Source: Caldilineaceae bacterium
Lineage (GTDB): Bacteria; Chloroflexota; Anaerolineae; Caldilineales; Caldilineaceae
Reading direction: 5' to 3'
Length of the DNA: 64,000 bases
Assembly: GCA_026645575.1 (NCBI GenBank)
Contig: JAPKMW010000033.1
Span: 30,439 to 94,438, forward strand
Numbering within the stretch: position 1 is the first letter of the stretch; every line of letters begins with the position of its first letter. Below, in pieces: positions 51,828 through 61,192 of the stretch. The position numbers and the translations under genes were made by a program. Below the pieces are notes generated by a model that was not told the origin of the DNA, did no database searches, and saw only the letters and a list, made by a program, of their open reading frames with translations.

Positions 51828-54800
51828 CTACTGCTTCACCTTCACCAAATCCGTTTTATACCGTACCAACACGCGATACCCACCATTCCACGGCGACTCA
51901 CGGGCAAACTGGCTGACGATGCCGACCACTTGCCAGCGCTCCCCTTTGTTGACGTAGGGGCGTCGCCAGGTAAGGCTGCTGCGCACAGTGACGCGAACCG
52001 CTTGGGCATCGGGGCGGTTGGGATCGCTGAGAAAGATGCTGTCCCCTTGCCAGCCGCTCACCACGCCGCTAAAGTTGACGAGTCGTCCTTCCAGAGATTC
52101 CCCAATATCCGCCACTGTCACCGGCAAGGGTTGCAACGGTGTACCGCTGTCCAACCGCCAGATCTGTTCCGGCGTTTCCAGTTGCAATTCCATCTCGCCA
52201 CGGAAAGAACGTAACAGACCGCGCACCAAAACGCGATCCCCTTCCGCCAGCGGCGGAAATTCGCCATTGTGCAGATAGACATTGATGCCGATACCGGCCA
52301 ATGGGCCATTTGTGTAATCCGGCGCAGGATCGGCGACGTAGATGGTGGCGTTGTACAGCCCCGGTGGCGCCGTCACCACGCCACGGAACTCGACCCACTT
52401 TTCCAACCCGGCCAACTTCGATTGCGCAACCGAAGCCGGTGGACCGCCAACCTGTCCATGTGTCGGCTCCAGGCGAACCGGGGGCGGCTCGGCGTTTTCC
52501 TCGTCATTGTCATCTGACCCCTCTGGCGGCTCCGGTTCAACTTTATTGTCACCAGCCGATTGATTGACTCCACCAGGGGTGGCATTCCCCTCTTGCCACG
52601 CACCGCCATCGGGCAACCGGCTCAAGGAGCGCCCCTTGCGTGGACTTGGCGCCCAGGCCACAAAATCCACTTCTTCACCGGCGGCATTGAGCAAGCGCAT
52701 GGAATCGCTGTCGTTGTTGAGATTGATGCGCGTATCTTTGCGCCACAACAGCAGAAACGAGCGCCCGCCGATAAAACGACCAGGGCCAAAGGTAAAGCGC
52801 CGACTCGGCGACGCATCCCCACCGGCATCGCTCAGTTGCCAACCAACCAGAGAAACCGGATAGTCGCTGGGGTTGTAGAGTTCGATGTATTCGTCATCAC
52901 TGTTGATTGCGCCATCGCCATTGTGGTCGGCGCCGGGGGCGGGTAGCACTTCGTTGAGTAGGATCGCTGCTGCGTTCGCAGTTGGCAGCACATAGATAGG
53001 CGCCGTGATGGCAAAATCGCCATCCGTTTGGGTGGCGACGGCATAGAGAAAACTATTCGGCACCGCCGGCAGCGTTACGCTCCACCGGCCACCAGCTAAC
53101 GGCGTGGCTAACTGTTGAATCGGCTTGTCATCCTGCCAAATGGCGACGCCCGCCACCTTACCCAGATGGTCGCCATAGTCCACATGCAAGGTGATTTGGT
53201 TCTCAGCGGCCAAGGTGGTGCCCATCCAGCGCCGACTGCTGTCGGCGCTTTGAGCTTGCAAGGTCAACCAAAGGCCGGGGCGATTGGTTAGCCAACCGCG
53301 ATGGGCTGCAATGGCATCCAGCACACCGGCGCTGTTGATTGCTGCCACGGCCAGACCGGTGTAGCGGGGGGCAAGGGGAACCGTGTTAGGCAAAGTCGGA
53401 TTGACATTACCGGCAGGTAAAAGAGGGGCGCCGGTAGCAAACCACGCTTCGTGCAGTTCGTCAAGTGAGCCTGGCGCACTGACATCATCGGCAGCGATGG
53501 CGGTCAAGCTAGGGTTGGCGGGTGGTGCGTTGGCTTGCCACTGGGCCATGCTGCCGGTTGCGTTTAAGTAAGCAAGCAGCGTGGCTTGATCAGCAAGTGG
53601 TTGCGCTTCGGCAGTGTAAACAATCGCCGTCGCATCATCGCCGCCGGACCAACGCCAGGCCGGCAAGGCAACTAGGCTATCCACTTGCTGCCAAGGCGCG
53701 ACATAGAGCGGATCGGCGACTGCCAAAAAGTGTAGCCCTTGCGCTGCGGCCAGGGCCAGTAAATAGTGGGGCGGGGCGGCGCCATCAGGACTAAAGATGC
53801 TCTGTGCGCCCAGCGATCCCCAAACCACCTGTAACCCATCATCCAACAAGGGGGATGGTTGTGGTAGCGGCGCCGGTAGTGTGAGCGCCGTAAAGGGATC
53901 CGGCGGGGCATAGAGAAAGCGTTGTCGCACTTCGCTCACCACCGGAAAACGGGCATCGGGAACGCGCTGAATGGCTTCACCCTTGGGCGCGTCCAGCGTT
54001 CCTATCAAGCCAAGCACCGTGTAGCCGCCTTTGTCGAAAGCGACGGCATCGGCCACAACCCCCGTTGGGTTGAAGAGCAACACTTCATCACCATTGTCGT
54101 TCAGAGCCAGTTCACCGCTTGCCAGGTCGCGTCGCCGCACCAGATCAATCGTTTGATCGTCTTTCCGTTCAAACTCGGCGTGTGCGGCTCGACCCCAGCG
54201 GTTGCGAAAGGCCAGCCCGTTGCGCGCCAGGACGAACAGCGCGCCGGGCGCCAGCACCGTACCGCTGGGCAGTTCATAGAGTCCCTCGCTCTTTGCCGGC
54301 GTCTCGGCATCACCAATGAGCCAGCCGGTGAGATCGAGCGGGGTGGCGCCGCTATTTTGCAAGACGATAAACTCGTCATCGCTGCCGCTGTAGAGGACTT
54401 CGTCAATTTGTAGATCGCTAGTTGCCGTTGCCAGCGGCCATAATGCGCCAGGTGTCGCGTTTGGCGGCGGGGTAGTCGTGGGTGTAACAATGGGCGGTTG
54501 GTAAGCTGTGCCGGGCGTGCCTTTGTCGCCGGCGGAACCGGGCCAGGCATCTTGGCTGCTCTCCCACAGCGGATTGGCGTCCAATGTCGTCCGTTGGTTG
54601 GCGGCGCCGACTTTCACTGTGGTCATGGCGCCGTCGCCCCAGATGACCCGATCAATTTCGGCGCCATCGGGGGCTAACAAAATCAATTCGTCGCTACTAT
54701 TGGCCAGGGCCAGACTTTGGTAGACATAAGCTGCCGTTACCCCGCCATTGGTTGCTGCGTCGCCATTGCGCGCCAGCACCAGATATTGGCCGGGTTGAAT

Positions 54801-55928
54801 GAAGAGATCCTGCGCGATGGTATGGCGGTCGTTATCGAGATCGGCCAACGTCCAACCATTCAGATTCACCGCCGCCATATCGGCGTTGTAAAGTTCGAGC
54901 CACTCACCGGCCTCATCCTTGACCGCTTTGGGGTCGGCCAGAAACTCGGTGATCAACAACCTTGCTGGCGTTGCACTTTCGGGGGCAACGGCAAGCGGGG
55001 TGATGGTTGGCGTCGGCTCTGGTAGCGTCGTTTCTGTGGGCAAGGGCGTGGTTGTCGGCGTTGGGGTGGCTTCCTCGACTACTGGTGTAGCGGCTGGCGT
55101 TGCCGTAAAAATCGCCGTTACTGTGACGGTTGGCGACTCGCTCACCGGCAATTGTTCAACCAGTGGCGCGTCAGCCGTAGCGGTTGCTGTCGGGGTCACA
55201 ATGGGCGTTTCGGTAATTGTCGCTGTAACCGCTTCAGTCACAAGGATCGTTGGCTCTTCGGTTGGCGCCTCCATGGGAATCTCGACTGGCAATTCCGGGC
55301 AGGGGTACAGGGGCGAAGCGCTGTTGCGTGGATTGGGTGACAAGCGCTCAAAGTTGCGGGCATTATCGTTGGTGTCAACACAGCCGCCGTTTAACCGCTG
55401 GGCTGCCTTTGTATTGGAAAGCTTGTCGGTTGGTGCGGTCTCGGCCTCGTTGGCATCACCGTAGCCGACAAAATCAACCACTATGCCATCAAACAAACCG
55501 CTGATTGCTATTGTCTCAACCACCAACGCAACTTTGCCCGCGCTGGCGCTCATGTTGATTTCGCCGCTGACATCGGGTAGTTCGAGGGCTGTGCCGGCGT
55601 CGCTACCCCCTTCGCCGGCAGCTTGGCGAATGAGCAGATAACCATAGCCGGCAATGGTCACGTCACCCAGCGGGGTGACGAGCCAATCCGTCCCCTCTTT
55701 CGCCGCATATTGCACCGACCAGCCATTGAGATTGACGGCTTCCGGGCTGGCGTTAAACAGTTCGATAAAGTCAGAATGAAGTATGGCGTCGCTATTGCCG
55801 CCGCCGCCATAGAGTTGGCTGATGCGAATGGGTGGAGTACTTTGGGCGTTGACAGCGAAGACACCAGTGAGCAAAACAAGGGCGCAGAGCAGACTGACTC
55901 TGCCCACAAAGCGCGATAGCGATTGCAT
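51828..55928 (-). CDS. Large secreted lamin-tail-domain protein with pseudo-PHP and OB-fold regions
   Basis: A 1,366-residue exported protein. A signal peptide (LLCALVLLTGVFAVNA) comes first. Lamin-tail domain 1 is about 35-210 (FIELFNASPEAVNLNGWSV), followed by a Thr/Pro-rich linker, about 216-316. Lamin-tail domain 2 is about 320-460 (EWLELYNADMAAVNLNGWTL), and domain 3 about 500-640. A segment near 696-850 looks like a PHP phosphoesterase fold whose metal His residues are missing (SIFSPDGAAPPHYLLALAAA, LHFLAVADP). Lamin-tail domain 4 is about 988-1125, and two OB-fold-like domains occupy about 1170-1343 (WVEFRGVVTAPPG, LEGRLVNFSGVV). GGAG precedes the ATG at 55928. A GTG three codons upstream is the alternative. 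Probably a surface or extracellular structural/binding protein. Confidence 0.85.
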   Translation of the reverse strand: MQSLSRFVGRVSLLCALVLLTGVFAVNAQSTPPIRISQLYGGGGNSDAILHSDFIELFNASPEAVNLNGWSVQYAAKEGTDWLVTPLGDVTIAGYGYLLIRQAAGEGGSDAGTALELPDVSGEINMSASAGKVALVVETIAISGLFDGIVVDFVGYGDANEAETAPTDKLSNTKAAQRLNGGCVDTNDNARNFERLSPNPRNSASPLYPCPELPVEIPMEAPTEEPTILVTEAVTATITETPIVTPTATATADAPLVEQLPVSESPTVTVTAIFTATPAATPVVEEATPTPTTTPLPTETTLPEPTPTITPLAVAPESATPARLLITEFLADPKAVKDEAGEWLELYNADMAAVNLNGWTLADLDNDRHTIAQDLFIQPGQYLVLARNGDAATNGGVTAAYVYQSLALANSSDELILLAPDGAEIDRVIWGDGAMTTVKVGAANQRTTLDANPLWESSQDAWPGSAGDKGTPGTAYQPPIVTPTTTPPPNATPGALWPLATATSDLQIDEVLYSGSDDEFIVLQNSGATPLDLTGWLIGDAETPAKSEGLYELPSGTVLAPGALFVLARNGLAFRNRWGRAAHAEFERKDDQTIDLVRRRDLASGELALNDNGDEVLLFNPTGVVADAVAFDKGGYTVLGLIGTLDAPKGEAIQRVPDARFPVVSEVRQRFLYAPPDPFTALTLPAPLPQPSPLLDDGLQVVWGSLGAQSIFSPDGAAPPHYLLALAAAQGLHFLAVADPLYVAPWQQVDSLVALPAWRWSGGDDATAIVYTAEAQPLADQATLLAYLNATGSMAQWQANAPPANPSLTAIAADDVSAPGSLDELHEAWFATGAPLLPAGNVNPTLPNTVPLAPRYTGLAVAAINSAGVLDAIAAHRGWLTNRPGLWLTLQAQSADSSRRWMGTTLAAENQITLHVDYGDHLGKVAGVAIWQDDKPIQQLATPLAGGRWSVTLPAVPNSFLYAVATQTDGDFAITAPIYVLPTANAAAILLNEVLPAPGADHNGDGAINSDDEYIELYNPSDYPVSLVGWQLSDAGGDASPSRRFTFGPGRFIGGRSFLLLWRKDTRINLNNDSDSMRLLNAAGEEVDFVAWAPSPRKGRSLSRLPDGGAWQEGNATPGGVNQSAGDNKVEPEPPEGSDDNDEENAEPPPVRLEPTHGQVGGPPASVAQSKLAGLEKWVEFRGVVTAPPGLYNATIYVADPAPDYTNGPLAGIGINVYLHNGEFPPLAEGDRVLVRGLLRSFRGEMELQLETPEQIWRLDSGTPLQPLPVTVADIGESLEGRLVNFSGVVSGWQGDSIFLSDPNRPDAQAVRVTVRSSLTWRRPYVNKGERWQVVGIVSQFARESPWNGGYRVLVRYKTDLVKVKQ

Positions 55929-56087
55929 GGGGATCACTCCAAACGTTGCGATGATGGTTGGTTACGTTGGAGTGATCGTAAGGAAGAGGAAGGGGTTTGT
56001 CAATCGGCGTATTGTTGGATTTTGGTCGGTCAAAACGGGTTAGCAGGCGGTGCGGTTGAACACTTCTTTCCGCGAAAAAATTGGCAT

Positions 56088-56116
56088 TTGACAGCATCAT
56101 GTTTGTGTTATATACT
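56088..56116 (+). promoter_or_regulatory. Near-consensus sigma-70 promoter of the LacI regulator gene
   Basis: TTGACA (56088-56093), exactly 17 bases, TATACT (56111-56116). It gives an untranslated leader of about 165 bases. Confidence 0.88.
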
Positions 56117-56130
56117 TTGTGTTAATTCCC

Positions 56131-56142
56131 GTTAACGTTAAC
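56131..56142. promoter_or_regulatory. Candidate operator GTTAACGTTAAC in the LacI gene leader
   Basis: A perfect 12-bp palindrome with central CG about eight bases after the predicted start site. It is the expected type and place for autoregulation by a LacI-family protein, but differs from the GGAAACGTTTCC operators elsewhere in the window. Confidence 0.7.
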
Positions 56143-56287
56143 ATTAATACTGTGGAGCAGCAAGGTTGGTGCGCTTTCCCTAGCCGACGACCCGTCTGGG
56201 TTGTGGCTTGCCCTTCAGCCTTTATCTCTATGCTAAAACCAACCCGATTTATTCACGCTGCTTGTGCTATAGGCGGGCCTAATTCCT

Positions 56288-57298
56288 ATGCCCCAAGTTA
56301 CGCTTCATGATGTAGCCACAGCCAGTGGTGTTTCTTCACAGACGGTTTCGCGGGTCATTAACCAGCGACCTGATGTGGCGGCGGCAACGCGGGCACATGT
56401 GTGGGAGACAATTCGTCGCCTGGGCTATAAACCCAATACGCTGGCGCGCAGTTTGGTCTCGCGGCGCAGCCATATCTTGGGCGTGATTACGCTGCCGCTG
56501 AACGATTATTTTCGCGCCCAAATTATCACGGGTTTGGAAAAGCAAGCACGCACACTGGGCTATGCCTGCCAGATGAGTTTTACCAGTGACAATGCCAGCG
56601 ACCTTTGCGACCTGATCGACGCCATGCTGGCGCGTCAGGTTGATGGCATTGTCATTCTCACACCAAAACGCTTTGCTGACCCGGAATTGCGTGTTGATGT
56701 GCCGATTGTCACCGTGGCGCACAAGCTGACTACTCCACACGCCATCAATGTTGATGTGGACAATGTCGATGGGGCCTACCAGGCCATACGTTATCTATTG
56801 GCATTGGGCCATCGCGCTATCGGCCAAATTGTTGGCTCTAGTGATTGGATTCCGGCGCTAGACCGCATTGAAGGGGCGCGACGGGCATTGGCCGAATATC
56901 AATTGTCATTATCCTCGACGTATCTGGTAGAGTGTAAAGAATGGTCGTTTGAGGCAGGGTATGAGGCCGCACGCCAATTGCTGGCAAACGCGCCAGAGGT
57001 TACTGCGCTTTTTTGTCACACCGATTGGATGGCCGCAGGGGCCTATCGCGCCGTGCGTGAGGCGCAGCTACGTATCCCCCAGGATGTGAGCGTGATTGGC
57101 TATGATGATTTGCCGATTTGCCAATTTTTGGATCCGCCCCTGGCGAGTGTGCGCCAACCGAGCCAGGGGCTGGGTCAATTAGTCGCTCAGTTGGTGATTA
57201 ATGCCATCCAACACACTGAACCCTTTCGGCAAGATATGTTGGTTCCTGCCGATCTGATGATGCGTGGTAGTGTCATGGCGCCACCGTTGATTCGCTAA
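56288..57298 (+). CDS. LacI-family transcriptional regulator
   Basis: A 336-residue repressor. The DNA-binding unit VTLHDVATASGVSSQTVSRVIN with hinge helix NTLARSLVSRRSHILGVI occupies residues 1-65. The rest is the periplasmic-binding-protein-like effector domain (QVDGIVILTPKR, FCHTDWMAAGAYRAV, VSVIGYDDLP, PPLASVRQPSQGLGQ). Directly downstream lies a sugar-type importer, so a sugar or derivative is probably the effector. The start has a poor ribosome binding site. The long leader with a palindrome suggests autoregulation. Confidence 0.93.
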   Translation: MPQVTLHDVATASGVSSQTVSRVINQRPDVAAATRAHVWETIRRLGYKPNTLARSLVSRRSHILGVITLPLNDYFRAQIITGLEKQARTLGYACQMSFTSDNASDLCDLIDAMLARQVDGIVILTPKRFADPELRVDVPIVTVAHKLTTPHAINVDVDNVDGAYQAIRYLLALGHRAIGQIVGSSDWIPALDRIEGARRALAEYQLSLSSTYLVECKEWSFEAGYEAARQLLANAPEVTALFCHTDWMAAGAYRAVREAQLRIPQDVSVIGYDDLPICQFLDPPLASVRQPSQGLGQLVAQLVINAIQHTEPFRQDMLVPADLMMRGSVMAPPLIR

Positions 57299-57399
57299 CT
57301 TTCTGCGCAACGATCAGAACACAACTGCGCTCTAATCATTGCGCTTTTATATCAGTCTTCATGAAATGGGAACACCCATACGCATGAAATCTGCTTTTG

Positions 57400-57459
57400 A
57401 TCAAAGATTACGCAGATTTCACAGATTTTCCCTTTGTTTTAATCTGCGAAATCTTTGAT
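57400..57459. repeat. CGCAGATT-family inverted repeat (19-bp arms, one mismatch)
   Basis: Arms 57400-57418 and 57441-57459 in the 278-base space between the regulator and the binding-protein gene. The ACGCAGATTT core is shared with the terminator at 27763-27825. Could attenuate read-through from the regulator gene. Confidence 0.85.
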
Positions 57460-57576
57460 GATTTTTAGAACAGTGTCGTAACCAGTGTATTACTGTGCTG
57501 TACTAGCTTGCGGCATATTCTTGTCGATTACTAGCGCTGAGTCTATCCAGGATCAACACCAAAGGAGTCAAAGAAG

Positions 57577-58986
57577 ATGAGTTTCTCACAATCAACCCAA
57601 TTGAGTCGGCGTCATCTGTTGAAGTTGATGGGCGTCGGGTTGGCGATTTCCGCTTGCGCGCCGGCGGGCGCCCCCGCTGACCAACAAGCGGCGCCCGCTG
57701 GTGAAGGCGCCGCCGCGCCGGCCAACGATACCACCGAACTGGTGATGATGTACCATGCCACTGAAATTCCCGATCCGCTGATCGAGCAGTTCAACGCGGA
57801 CTATGCACCCGTCCACCTCACGCGCGTCGACGTGGATCCCACCCGCTTCTATGCCATGTTCGCCGCTGGTGAGGCGCCTGACCTGGTGCGGTCGATGGCG
57901 CCGGATATTCCGCAGATGTTGGGACGCAACATGTTGCTGAACCTGGATTCCTACTTTGAGACCAGTGACGTGTTGAAAGTGGATGACATGCTGCCGGTCA
58001 ACAACTACTACCGGGCGGGAGATCCGTTGAGCATTGGCGATGGCCCACTCTATGGCATGGTCAAGGACTGGGCGCCAGACGGCTTCATTTGGGTCAACGA
58101 GGCGGTCTTTGAAGAAGCAGGTGTGGATGTGCCGGATCTCACCAATGCGGCGTCGGAAGCGGATATCGCCGCCATTGCGCAGTCGGTCACCGTCCGGGAG
58201 GGCAACCAGACCAAGACCTTTGGCTTTGATACGGCCACCGGGTTCATCGACCGCTTCTGGATGGTCATGGCCAAGGCAGCCGGTGGCGCGCTTTATAACG
58301 ATGACTTTACGGCGATCCAGGTCGTGGACAATGAGCCGGTGGTGAATGCGATCAAGTACTACTTCGACCTGGCCGAGGCGGGCGTGATGCCCAGCGCACT
58401 CAACCCCAGTCCGGCCGGCTGGTTTGGCCCGGACTTTACCGGCGGTCGCCTTGCGATTGTGCGCACCGGTTATTGGTTCCACGGTTTCTGCGTCGCCGAT
58501 CCTGGTGAAGAATTCCAGCAGGCGTTGGCAGCCGGCAAGATCAAAATGTATCCTAGCTTTAGTTGGTACGGTACACGCGCAAACCCCTGCATTACGGCTG
58601 CCGGCGCCATTGTAACCAGTTCCACCAAGAACCCGGATGCCGCCTGGACGGCCTTTGAATGGTTCATGGGGAAAGAGCCGGCGCAGGATCGCGCCAAGTC
58701 CGGCTGGGGTCTGCCCGGCTTGACCTCCTTGTGGGATCTGATCCCCAAAGAGGGGCCGCTCTCCTCCTTAACGTGGGCCACCATCCAGGCCGAAGAGCCA
58801 TACACCAAAGATACGATCCAGTTCAATCCCTATCTGGCCGGTGGCGAGCCGATGGTGCCTGGTCAGGTCTATATGACGAACCTGGAACAAGCCCTCAAGG
58901 GTGAGATGAGCTTTGAGGATCTCCTGGCCCGCATCGAGTCGGAGACGAACACGGCGATTCAAGAAGGACAGGATCAAGTAAGTTAA
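57577..58986 (+). CDS. Family 1 solute-binding lipoprotein, Tat-type signal
   Basis: A 469-residue sugar-binding protein. The signal contains LSRRHLLKLMG (twin-arginine motif) and ISAC as lipobox, so it is exported folded and lipid-anchored. An Ala/Pro/Gly linker follows. The mature part shows family 1 features: FAAGEAPDLVRSMAPDIPQM near 85-105, GFDTATGFIDRFWMVMAKAAGG near 205-225, and a C-terminal KNPDAAWTAFEWFMG segment. It feeds the two permeases downstream. AAAGGAG is at the start. Confidence 0.94.
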   Translation: MSFSQSTQLSRRHLLKLMGVGLAISACAPAGAPADQQAAPAGEGAAAPANDTTELVMMYHATEIPDPLIEQFNADYAPVHLTRVDVDPTRFYAMFAAGEAPDLVRSMAPDIPQMLGRNMLLNLDSYFETSDVLKVDDMLPVNNYYRAGDPLSIGDGPLYGMVKDWAPDGFIWVNEAVFEEAGVDVPDLTNAASEADIAAIAQSVTVREGNQTKTFGFDTATGFIDRFWMVMAKAAGGALYNDDFTAIQVVDNEPVVNAIKYYFDLAEAGVMPSALNPSPAGWFGPDFTGGRLAIVRTGYWFHGFCVADPGEEFQQALAAGKIKMYPSFSWYGTRANPCITAAGAIVTSSTKNPDAAWTAFEWFMGKEPAQDRAKSGWGLPGLTSLWDLIPKEGPLSSLTWATIQAEEPYTKDTIQFNPYLAGGEPMVPGQVYMTNLEQALKGEMSFEDLLARIESETNTAIQEGQDQVS

Positions 58987-59058
58987 GGCGCACCCTTAGC
59001 AACGTGTCAGTCTGATCTGCCTAAGGATTGGCAAGGAAAGCTCTTGGACAAAGTGGGG

Positions 59059-59203
59059 ATTGAGAGATTAAGATACTTAGTGAGCGTCTAAAAACAACTT
59101 CCTGATCCGCTCGGCGCGAGTCCGTGACTCGCAATGGTCCAGGGCGAGTCACGGACTCGCGCTGAGCGGAAGTTATTTCTAGACGGTTACTTAATCTCTC
59201 AAT
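59059..59203. repeat. Nested inverted repeat between binding protein and permease genes
   Basis: Outer arms ATTGAGAGATTAAG/CTTAATCTCTCAAT at 59059-59072 and 59190-59203. The inner perfect 18-bp stem is 59115-59132 with 59144-59161 (CGCGAGTCCGTGACTCGC type), itself containing a GAGTC palindrome. The 333-base gap holds no gene. Confidence 0.88.
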
Positions 59204-59319
59204 TTCTCAATCTCCGCTGTACAGGTAATTGACCCGTCAATCCTAAGGGAGCTTAGCCTCTACTTGACACGAATGGCCCAATTCAGTTCGCCGTTTTCTT
59301 GTCATCATCAGGACTAGCT

Positions 59320-60318
59320 ATGACCACCACATCGCCTAACTCTACCAAGGGCCTTACACCGGTGCAACCCCATGGCGCCCCGCACACGCGGCGGCGGTTT
59401 GCTTCGCGCCGAATGCAAAAGAATATCGCCTTCTATCTGTTCATTGCGCCTTGGCTGCTGGGCTTGATCTTCCTGGTATTGATCCCAGTGCTGGGGGGCG
59501 TCGGTATCTCCTTTACGAACTACGATGGCCTTAATATCGGCAATCTGAAGTTCCTGGGGTTCAGGAATTACACGCGCATCTTCAGTGATGAGGATGCACT
59601 CTGGTCGCTCCAGCGCGTCTTTGTCTGGACGGCGCTCAATGTACCGCTCTGGCTGTGCCTCTCTTTTATCCTGGCCTACCTGCTCAACCAGGGGATCCGG
59701 GCGCGTGGCTTCTTCCGCACCATGTACTACCTGCCCAGTGTCATCCCGCTCGTGGCCGTGGCCTGGATCGGTCGGCTGATGCTACACCCGACGCTCGGCC
59801 TGGTCAACCAAACGCTGGATTTCGTCTTCCCTGGCGTGCAGATCAACTGGCTCACTGAATATGCCATGATCTCCCTTACCACCATCGCCGTGTGGACTGG
59901 TCTTGGCGCGGGCATTGTCATCTTCCTGGCCGGCTTGCAGGGCATCCCTGTGTCGCTGGAAGAAGCAGCGGTGATCGATGGCGCCAACCGCTTTCAGTCC
60001 TTGCGCCATGTGACCATTCCGTTAATGACGCCCATTATCTTCTACCAAATGGTGCTTTCCATTGTAACGGCCATGCAATATTTCGCCCTGCCCATGTTGC
60101 TGGCGCCGACTGCCGGCGGTGGCGGTGGCGCCTTGGGGGCGGCGCCGACTCGTGATGTCTATCTCTTCATGGTTCACTCGTTTCGCCAGGCGTTTGGCTT
60201 TCATCGCTACGGCTATGCCACGGCGTTGACCTGGTTCCTGGTCATCCTCATCCTGCTCTTTACGGCGGTTTTGTTTTGGAGTGCACCCAAGTGGGTCCAC
60301 TCAGATACTGAGACATAG
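59320..60318 (+). CDS. MalF-type ABC transporter permease
   Basis: A 332-residue permease with six hydrophobic segments. LGFRNYTRIFSDEDALWSL precedes the second segment, as in UgpA/MalF-type proteins. The EAA loop PVSLEEAAVIDGANRFQSLRHVTIPL (about residues 215-240) contacts the ATPase. A basic N-terminus (HTRRRFASRRMQKN) keeps it cytoplasmic. ATG 59320 with AGGA is chosen over an upstream in-frame codon. The ATPase is not encoded nearby and is probably a shared MsmX-like protein. Confidence 0.93.
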   Translation: MTTTSPNSTKGLTPVQPHGAPHTRRRFASRRMQKNIAFYLFIAPWLLGLIFLVLIPVLGGVGISFTNYDGLNIGNLKFLGFRNYTRIFSDEDALWSLQRVFVWTALNVPLWLCLSFILAYLLNQGIRARGFFRTMYYLPSVIPLVAVAWIGRLMLHPTLGLVNQTLDFVFPGVQINWLTEYAMISLTTIAVWTGLGAGIVIFLAGLQGIPVSLEEAAVIDGANRFQSLRHVTIPLMTPIIFYQMVLSIVTAMQYFALPMLLAPTAGGGGGALGAAPTRDVYLFMVHSFRQAFGFHRYGYATALTWFLVILILLFTAVLFWSAPKWVHSDTET

Positions 60319-60332
60319 GAGAATGCAAACTG

Positions 60333-61190
60333 ATGCGCGCAACCACGAGCCGTAGGGGCTTGACTCACCGCCAAGTGAGTAAGGTGGTCACCTACACACT
60401 GCTCATTGCTGTCACTGTCGTGCTGGTCATTCCGGTGGTCTACCTCATCAGCACGTCGCTAAAGTTGGAGAGCGAGTACATCGCGGAAGAATTGCAGTTT
60501 TTCCCAAAAAAGGCGCAGTGGCAAAACTATTACCTGGCGTTGACCATGATTGACTTCGGCCACTATGCCCTCAACTCGTTCCTGTTGGCGACGAGCTTTG
60601 CCACGCTTACGGTCATGACTAGCGCCATGGCCGGCTATGGCTTTGCGCGCATTCCAGCCGTGGGGCGGGCCAGACTCTTCTCGGTCGTTGTCGCGCTCAT
60701 TTTGATCCCGGCCAGCATCTTTATCATTCCCCAGTTCGTCCTCTTCTCGAACCTGCGGGTCACCAATTCCTACTGGCCCTGGCTGCTGTGGGGCTTGTCG
60801 GCCAGTCCCTTCTTTATCTTCCTCTTCCGCCAGTTCTTCCTCTCCTTTCCAGCCGAGCTGGAAGAAGCGGCGGAGGTGGACGGCGCACGCGTCTTACGCA
60901 TTTTCTTGCAAATCGTGCTGCCCAACTCCTATCCGGCCCTGGCGACGTCGTTCATTCTGGCCTTCTTGTCGGTCTGGGGTGACTGGCTCATGCCCCTGCT
61001 CTATCTGACTGACCGGAATACCACGCTGGCCGTAAAATTGATCACGGCCTATGTCAATCCCCAGGGCTTTCCCATCGTCACGCCGACGCTGGCGGCCTCG
61101 GTTCTCTATATCCTGCCCCCGGTGGTGATGTTCTTCTTTGTGCAGAAATACATCATGCAGGGCGTAGTGACCAGCGGCCTCAAAGGGTAG
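60333..61190 (+). CDS. MalG-type ABC transporter permease
   Basis: A 285-residue permease, the partner of the MalF-type protein, starting 14 bases after its stop with AGGAGA as ribosome binding site. ESEYIAEELQFFPKKAQWQNY is the typical MalG/UgpE periplasmic segment. The EAA loop ELEEAAEVDGARVLRIFLQIVLP is near residue 175. A complete protein by length. Directly followed by the 3' end of a second MalG-type gene in another frame. Confidence 0.93.
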   Translation: MRATTSRRGLTHRQVSKVVTYTLLIAVTVVLVIPVVYLISTSLKLESEYIAEELQFFPKKAQWQNYYLALTMIDFGHYALNSFLLATSFATLTVMTSAMAGYGFARIPAVGRARLFSVVVALILIPASIFIIPQFVLFSNLRVTNSYWPWLLWGLSASPFFIFLFRQFFLSFPAELEEAAEVDGARVLRIFLQIVLPNSYPALATSFILAFLSVWGDWLMPLLYLTDRNTTLAVKLITAYVNPQGFPIVTPTLAASVLYILPPVVMFFFVQKYIMQGVVTSGLKG

Positions 61191-61192
61191 TC

